The position numbers and the translations under genes were made by a program. 64,000 bases of DNA from Arcuatula senhousia (taxonomy: Eukaryota > Mollusca > Bivalvia > Mytilida > Mytilidae), in the NCBI GenBank assembly GCA_963971305.1, contig CAXARO010000133.1, positions 372,001-436,000 of the forward strand, given 5' to 3'. Below the pieces are notes generated by a model. That model was not told the DNA's origin. It saw only the letters and a program-made list of their open reading frames with translations, and did no database searches. The first letter of the stretch is position 1, and every line of letters begins with the position of its first letter. Shown here in pieces: positions 57,901 through 64,000 of the stretch.

Positions 57901-60900
57901 GTATAAAACACACAGTTAGGGTTAGCATGTAAAGATACATTTAGGCTAAGGGTTAGTACAAAATTATACAATAAGGGTAAGGGTTAGTACAAAAACGCAT
58001 TACTAGGGTTAGGGTTAGTGTAAAACATATTATTAGGGTTAGGGTTAGTATAAAACACACAATTAGGGTTATGTGTTAGCAAATAAGATACTTTTACGGT
58101 TAGGGTTAGTACAAAATTATACAAGTAAGGTTATAGTCGATGAAAACACAAAATTAATGGTAGAGGTTAGTACAAAAAATAAATTTATAATAAGGGTTAT
58201 TACAAAAACGTATAATTAGGGTTAGGGTTAGTAAAAAACATATAATAAACAATTAATAAGGGTTAAGGTTAGAATAAAACACACAATTAGGGTTAGGCGT
58301 TAGCATATAAAGATACATTTAGGGTTTGGGTTAGTACAAATATATACAATTAAGGTAAGGGTTAGTACAAAAACGTATAATTATGGTTAGGATAAGTGTA
58401 AAACATATTTTTAGGGTTAGGGTTAATATAAAACACACAGTTAGGGTTAGGGGTAAGCATATAAGATACATTTAGGGTTATGGTTAGTACAAAATTATGC
58501 AATTAGGGTTTAAGTCGATGAAAACACAAAAGTAGTGGTAAGGGTTAATACAAAAAATACATTTATGATAAGGGTTAGTAAAAAACGTATAATTAGGGTT
58601 AGGGGTAGTATGAAACATATAATTAGGGTTAAGGTTAGTATAAAACACACAGCTAGTGTTAGCATATAAAGATACATTTAGGGTAAGGGTTAGTACAAAA
58701 TTATACAATTAGGGTAAGGGTTAGTACAAAAACGCATTATTAGGGTTAGGGTTAGTGTAAAACGTATTATTAGGGTTAGGGTTAGTATAAAACACACAAT
58801 TAGGGTTAGGGGTTAGCATACTTTTACGATTAGGGTTAGTACAAAATTATACAATTAAGATTATAGTCGATGAAAACACAAAATTAATGGTAGAGGTTAG
58901 TACAAAAAATAAATTTATAATAAGGGTTATTACAAAAACGTATAATTAGGGTTAGGGTTAGTGTAAAACATGTAATAAACAATTAATAAGGGTTAAGGTT
59001 AGAATAAAACATACAATTAGGGTTAGGCGTTAGCATATAAAGATACATTTAGGGTTTGGGTTAGTACAAATATACACAATTAAGGTAAGGGTTAGTACAA
59101 AAACGTATAACTATGGTTAGGATAAGTGTAAAACATATTATTAGGGTTAGGGTTAGTATAAAACACACAGTTAGGGTTAGGGGTAAGCATATAAGATACA
59201 TTTAGGGTAATGGTAAGTACAAAATTATGCAATTAGGGTTTAAGTCGATGAAAACACAAAAGTAGTAGCAAGGGTTAATACAAAAAATACATTTATGATA
59301 AGGCTTAGTAAAAAACGTATAATTAGGGTTAGGGGTAGTAAAAATCACACATTTAGGGTAAGGGGTTAGCATATAAAGATACATTTAGGGTTAAGATTAG
59401 TAGAAAATTTTACAATTATGGTAAGGGCTAGTGTAAAACATATAATTAGGGTTAGGGTTAGTATAAAACACACAGTTAGGGTAAGGGGTTAGCATATAAA
59501 GATACATTTTTGGAAATGGTTAGTACAAAATTATTCAATAAGGGTAAGGATTAGTACAAAAACGCATTATTAGGGTTAGGGTTAGTGTAAAACATATTAT
59601 CAGGGTTAGGGTTAGTATAAAACACACACTTTGGGTTAGGGGTTAGCATATAAGACACATTTAGGGTTAGGGTAAATACAAAATTATACAATTAAGGTTA
59701 TAGTCGATGAAAACACAAAATTAATGGTAGGGGTTAGTACAAAAAATACATTTATAATAAGGGTTATTACCAAAACGTATATTAGGGTTAGGGTTAGTGT
59801 TAAACATATCATTAAGGTTAGTGTGAAAAACACCATTAGGGTTAGGTGTTAGCATATAAAGATACATTAACGGTTAGGGTTAGTACAAAATTATACAATT
59901 AGGGTAAGTGTTAGTACAAAATTATACAATTAGGGTAAGGGTTAGTATAAAAACGCATAATTGGGGGTAGGGTAATTGTAAAACATATTATAAGGGTTAG
60001 GGTAAATATAAAACACAATTAGGGTTAGGGGTTAGCATATAAGATACATTTAGGGTAATGGTTAGTACACAATTATGCAATTAGGGTTTAAGTCGATGAA
60101 AACACAAAAGTAGTGGTAAGGGTTAGTACAAAAAATACATTTATGATAAGGGTTAGTAAAAAACGTATAATTAGGGTTAGGGGTAGTAAAAAACACACAT
60201 TTAGAGTAAGGGGTTAGCATATAAAGATACATTTAGGGTTAAAATTAGTACAAAATTTTACAATTATGGTAAGGGCTGGAGTAAAACATATAAATAGGGT
60301 TAGGGTTAGTATAAAACACACAGTTAGGGTAAGGGGTTAGCATATAAAGATACATTTAGGGTTTGGGTTAGTATAAATATATACAATTAAGGTAAGGGTT
60401 AGTACAAAAACGTATAATTATGGTTAGGATAAGTGTAAAACATATTATTAGGGTTAGGGTTAGTATAAAACACACAGTTAGGGTTAGGGGTAAGCATATA
60501 AGATGCATTTAGGGTAATGGTTAGTACAAAATTATGCAATTAGGGTTTAAGTCGATGAAAACACAAAAGTAGTGGTAAGGGTTAGTACAAAAAATACATT
60601 TATGATAAGGGTTACTAAAAAACGTATAATTAGGGTTAGGGGTAGCAACAAACACACATTTAGAGTAAGGGGTTAGCATATAAAGATACATTTAGGGTTA
60701 AGATTAGTACAAAATTTTACAATTATGGTAAGGGCTGGTGTAAAACATATAATTAGGATTAGGGTTAGTATAAAACACACAGTTAGGGTAAGGGGTTAGC
60801 ATATAAAGATACATTTTTGGAAATGGTTAGTACAAAATTATTCAATAAGGGTAAGGATTAGTACAAAAACGCCTAATTATGGTTAGGGTTAGTGTAAAAC

Positions 60901-63900
60901 ATGTTATTAGAGTTAGGGTTAGTATAAAACACACAATATGGGTTAGGAGTTAGCATATAAGACACATTTAGGGTTAGGGTTAGTACAAAATTATACAATT
61001 AGGGTTATAGTGATGAAAACACAAAATGAGTGGTAGGGGTTAGTACAAAAAATACATTTATGATAAGGGTTAGTACAAAAACGTATAATTAGGGTTAGGG
61101 CTAGTATGAAACATATAATTAGGGTTAAGGTTAGTATAAAACACACAGTTAGGGTTAGCATGTAAAGATACATTTAGGCTAAGGGTTAGTACAAAATTAT
61201 ATACAATAAGGGTAAGGGTTAGTACAAAAACGCATTATTAGGGTTAGGGTTAGTGTTAAACATATTATTAGGGTTAGGGTTAGTATAAAACACACCATTA
61301 GGGTTATGTGTTAGCAAATAAGATACTTTTACGGTTAGGGTTAGTAGAAAATTATACAATTAAGGTTATAGTCGATGAAAACACAAAATTAATGGTAGAG
61401 GTTAGTACAAAAAATAAATTTATAATAAGGGTTATTACAAAAACGTATAATTAGGGTTAGGGTTAGTATAAAACATATAATAAACAATTAATAAGGGTTA
61501 AGGTTAGAATAAAACACACAATTAGGGTTAGGCGTTAGCATATAAAGATACATTTAGGGTTTGGGTTAGTACAAATATATACAATTAAGGTAAGGGTTAG
61601 TACAAAAACGTATAATTATGGTTAGGATAAGTGAAAACATATTATTAGGGTTAGGGTTAGTATAAAATACACAGTTAGGGTTAGGGGTAAGCATATAAGA
61701 CACATTTAGGGTTATGGTTGGTACAAAATTTTGCAATTAGGGTTTAAGTCGATGAAAACACAAAAGTAGTGGTAAGGGTTAATACAAAAAATACATTTAT
61801 GATAAGGGTTAGTAAAAAACGTATAATTAGGGTTAGGGGTAGTAAAAAACACACATTTAGGGTAAGGGGTTAGCATATAAAGATACATTTAGGGTTAAGA
61901 TTAGTAGAAAATTTTACAATTATGATAAGGGCTAGTGTAAAACATATAATTAGGGTTAGGGTTAGTATGAAACACACAGTAAGGGTAAGGGGTTAGCATA
62001 TAAAAATACATTTTTGGAAATGGTTAGTACAAAATTATTCAATAAGGGTAAGGATCAGTACGAAAACGCATAATTAGGGTTAGGGTTAGTGTAAAACATG
62101 TTATTAGAGTTAGGGTTAGTATAAAACACACAATTTGGATTAGGGGTTAGCATATAAGACACATTTAGGGTTAGGGTTAGTACAAAATTATACAATTAGT
62201 GTTATGGTCGATGAAAACACAAAATCAGTGGTAGGGGTTAGTACAAAAAATACATTTATGATAAGGGTTAGTACAAAAACGTATAATTAGGGTTAGGGCT
62301 AGTATGAAACATATAATTAGGGTTAAGGTTAGTATAAAACACACAGCTAGTGTTAGCATATAAAGATACATTTAGGGTAAGGGTTAGTACAAAATTATAC
62401 AATTAGGGTAAGGGTTAGTACAAAAACGCATTATTAGGGTTAGGGTTAGTGTAAAACGTATTATTAGGGTTAGGGTTAGTATAAAACACACAATTAGGGT
62501 TAGGGGTTAGCATATAAGATACTTTTACGGTTAGGGTTAGTACAAAATTATACAATTAAGGTTATAGTCGATGAAAACACAAAATTAATGGTAGAGGTTA
62601 GTACAAAAAATAAATTTATAATAAGGGTTATTACAAAAACGTATAATTAGGGTTAGGGTTAGTGTAAAACATGTAATAAACAATTAATAAGGGTTAAGGT
62701 TAGAATAAAACACACAATTAGGGTTAGGCGTTAGCATATAAAGATACATTTAGGGTTTGGGTTAGTACAAATATACACAATTAAGGTAAGGGTTACTACA
62801 AAAACGTATAACTATGGTTAGGATAAGTGTAAAACATATTATTAGGGTTAGGGTTAGTATAAAACACACAGTTAGGGTTAGGGGTAAGCATATAAGATAC
62901 ATTTAGGGTAATGGTTAGTACAAAATTATGCAATTAGGGTTTAAGTCGATGAAAACACAAAAGTAGTAGTAAGGGTTAATACAAAAAATACATTTATGAT
63001 AAGGGTTAGTAAAAAACGTATAATTAGGGTTAGGGGTAGTAAAAAACACACATTTAGGGTAAGGGGTTAGCATATAAAGATACATTTAGGGTTAAGATTA
63101 GTAGAAAATTTTACAATTATGGTAAGGGCTAGTGTAAAACATATAATTAGGGTAAGGGTTAGTATAAAACACACAGTTAGGGTAAGGGGTAAGCATATAA
63201 AGATACATTTTTAGAAATGGTTAGTACAAAATTATTCAAGAAGGGTAAGGATTAGTACAAAAACGCATAATTAGGGTTAGGGTTAGTGTAAAACATGTTA
63301 TTAGAGTTAGGGTTAGTATAAAACACACACTTTGGGTTAGGGGTTAGCATATAAGACACATTTAGGGTTAGGGTTAGTACAAAATTATACAATTAGGGTT
63401 ATGGTCGATGAAAACACAAAATCAGTGGTAGGGGTTAGTACATTTATGATAAGGGTTAGTACAAAAACGTATAATTAGGGTTAGGGCTAGTGTGAAACAT
63501 ATAATTAGGGTTAAGGTTAGTATAAAACACACAGCTAGTGTTAGCACATAAATATACATTTAGGATAAGGATTAGTACAAAATTATACAATTAGGGTAAA
63601 GGTTAGTACAAAAACGCATTATTAGGGTTATGGTTAGTGTAAAACATATTATTAGGGTTAGGGTTAGTATAAAACACACAATTAGGGTTAGGGGTTAGCA
63701 TAAAAGATACTTTTACGGTTAGGGTTAATACAAAATTATACAATTAAGGTTATAGTCGATGAAAACACAAAATTAATGGTAGGGGTTAGTACAAAAATAC
63801 ATTTATGATAAGGATTATTACCAAAACGTATATTAGGGTTAGGGTTAGCGTAAAATATATCATTAGGGTTAGTGTGAAAAACACCATTAGGGTTAGGTGT

Positions 63901-64000
63901 TAGCATATAAAGATACATTAACGGTTAGGGTTAGTACAAAATTATACAATTAGGGTAAGGGTTAGTACAAAAACGCATAATTATGGGTAGGGTAATTGTA

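Larger units (their letters stand above)
33070..64000 (+). repeat. Telomere-like satellite array, block 4 (31 kb, continues past the right edge)
   Basis: Continuous array of the same submonomer types to the end of the window, always TTAGGG on this strand. The GTCGATGAAAACAC spacer recurs about every 380-490 bp, marking a roughly 430-bp unit. Larger periods overlie it: a 376-bp tandem at about 33640-34385, a 1.29/2.585-kb higher-order repeat at about 35.3-42.9 kb, and 2.0-kb and 3.9-kb duplications from about 50.9 kb on. No gene, no canonical perfect (TTAGGG)n run longer than a few units. Confidence 0.95.

Noticed and set aside
17231..63918. Dozens of similar 60-75-codon minus-strand frames rich in LTLT and NPNPN across the satellite.
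   Set aside because: They are translations of CCCTAA-type repeats (Leu-Thr or Pro-Asn periodicity) and recur with the satellite period. They have no start context, splice sites or conservation beyond the DNA repeat.
33070..64000. A true chromosome end (terminal telomere).
   Set aside because: Perfect TTAGGG runs are only two to three units long and are broken by spacers throughout. A subtelomeric or interstitial position is possible, but a terminal telomere is not shown.
33070..64000. CRISPR-like repeat-spacer regularity (short core, about 15-bp spacers).
   Set aside because: The spacers are a small recurring set, the repeats are degenerate, and the genome is eukaryotic. It is a satellite.

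Overview
This window looks like nuclear DNA of a marine bivalve, most likely a mytilid mussel. I infer this from the repeat content: a hammerhead-ribozyme repeat, a SINE family ending in (ACTC)n, TTAGGG-type telomere-like DNA, a non-LTR element with a 2A-like motif, and a Penelope-like element (PLE) with its endonuclease ahead of its reverse transcriptase. I ran no species-level comparison. There is almost no host coding sequence: two phase-compatible exons ending a minus-strand gene (6676-7781), one probable terminal exon on the plus strand (15478-15644), and one weak exon candidate (16103-16236).

Layout. 1-1881: decayed CR1/L2-like LINE on the minus strand, cut by the left edge, with a complete PHD finger, an endonuclease broken by one stop, and a frameshift before the reverse transcriptase. 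2.4-16.6 kb: single-copy-looking AT-rich DNA with many small elements. These include nuclear-receptor-half-site repeats, several (ACTC)n-tailed SINEs (one nested in another), a 356-bp repeat monomer bounded by hammerhead sequences, a 120-bp MITE, and a set of interleaved inverted repeats built on ATACGACCGCAA. 16.8-64 kb: a very large satellite made of about 30-bp submonomers, each a TTAGGG-like core plus an A-rich spacer. It is organised in higher-order repeats of about 430 bp, 1.29 kb and 2.585 kb, with further 2.0-kb and 3.9-kb duplications. All of it reads TTAGGG on the plus strand.

The satellite is interrupted three times. 19397-27979 holds a PLE cluster with Naiad-like organisation: unit 1 (GIY-YIG endonuclease, linker, RT with an internal deletion), a head-to-tail 5'-truncated unit 2 with a 751-codon RT reading frame, and an inverted third piece (endonuclease plus linker) that stops exactly at the tail of a SINE. 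28531-28888 is a tRNA-derived SINE with an 11-bp target duplication. 31009-33069 is a 2.06-kb non-coding DNA-transposon-like insertion with short terminal inverted repeats.

How the parts relate. The mobile elements parasitise the satellite, and paralogous satellite blocks near 44.5 kb give approximate empty sites. The third PLE piece is the most unusual object. It may be a chimeric PLE-SINE transcript copied through the SINE tail rather than a plain segmental duplication. Another signal worth following is a pair of 95-bp potentially structured modules in the PLE 3' region that show one compensatory base-pair change.
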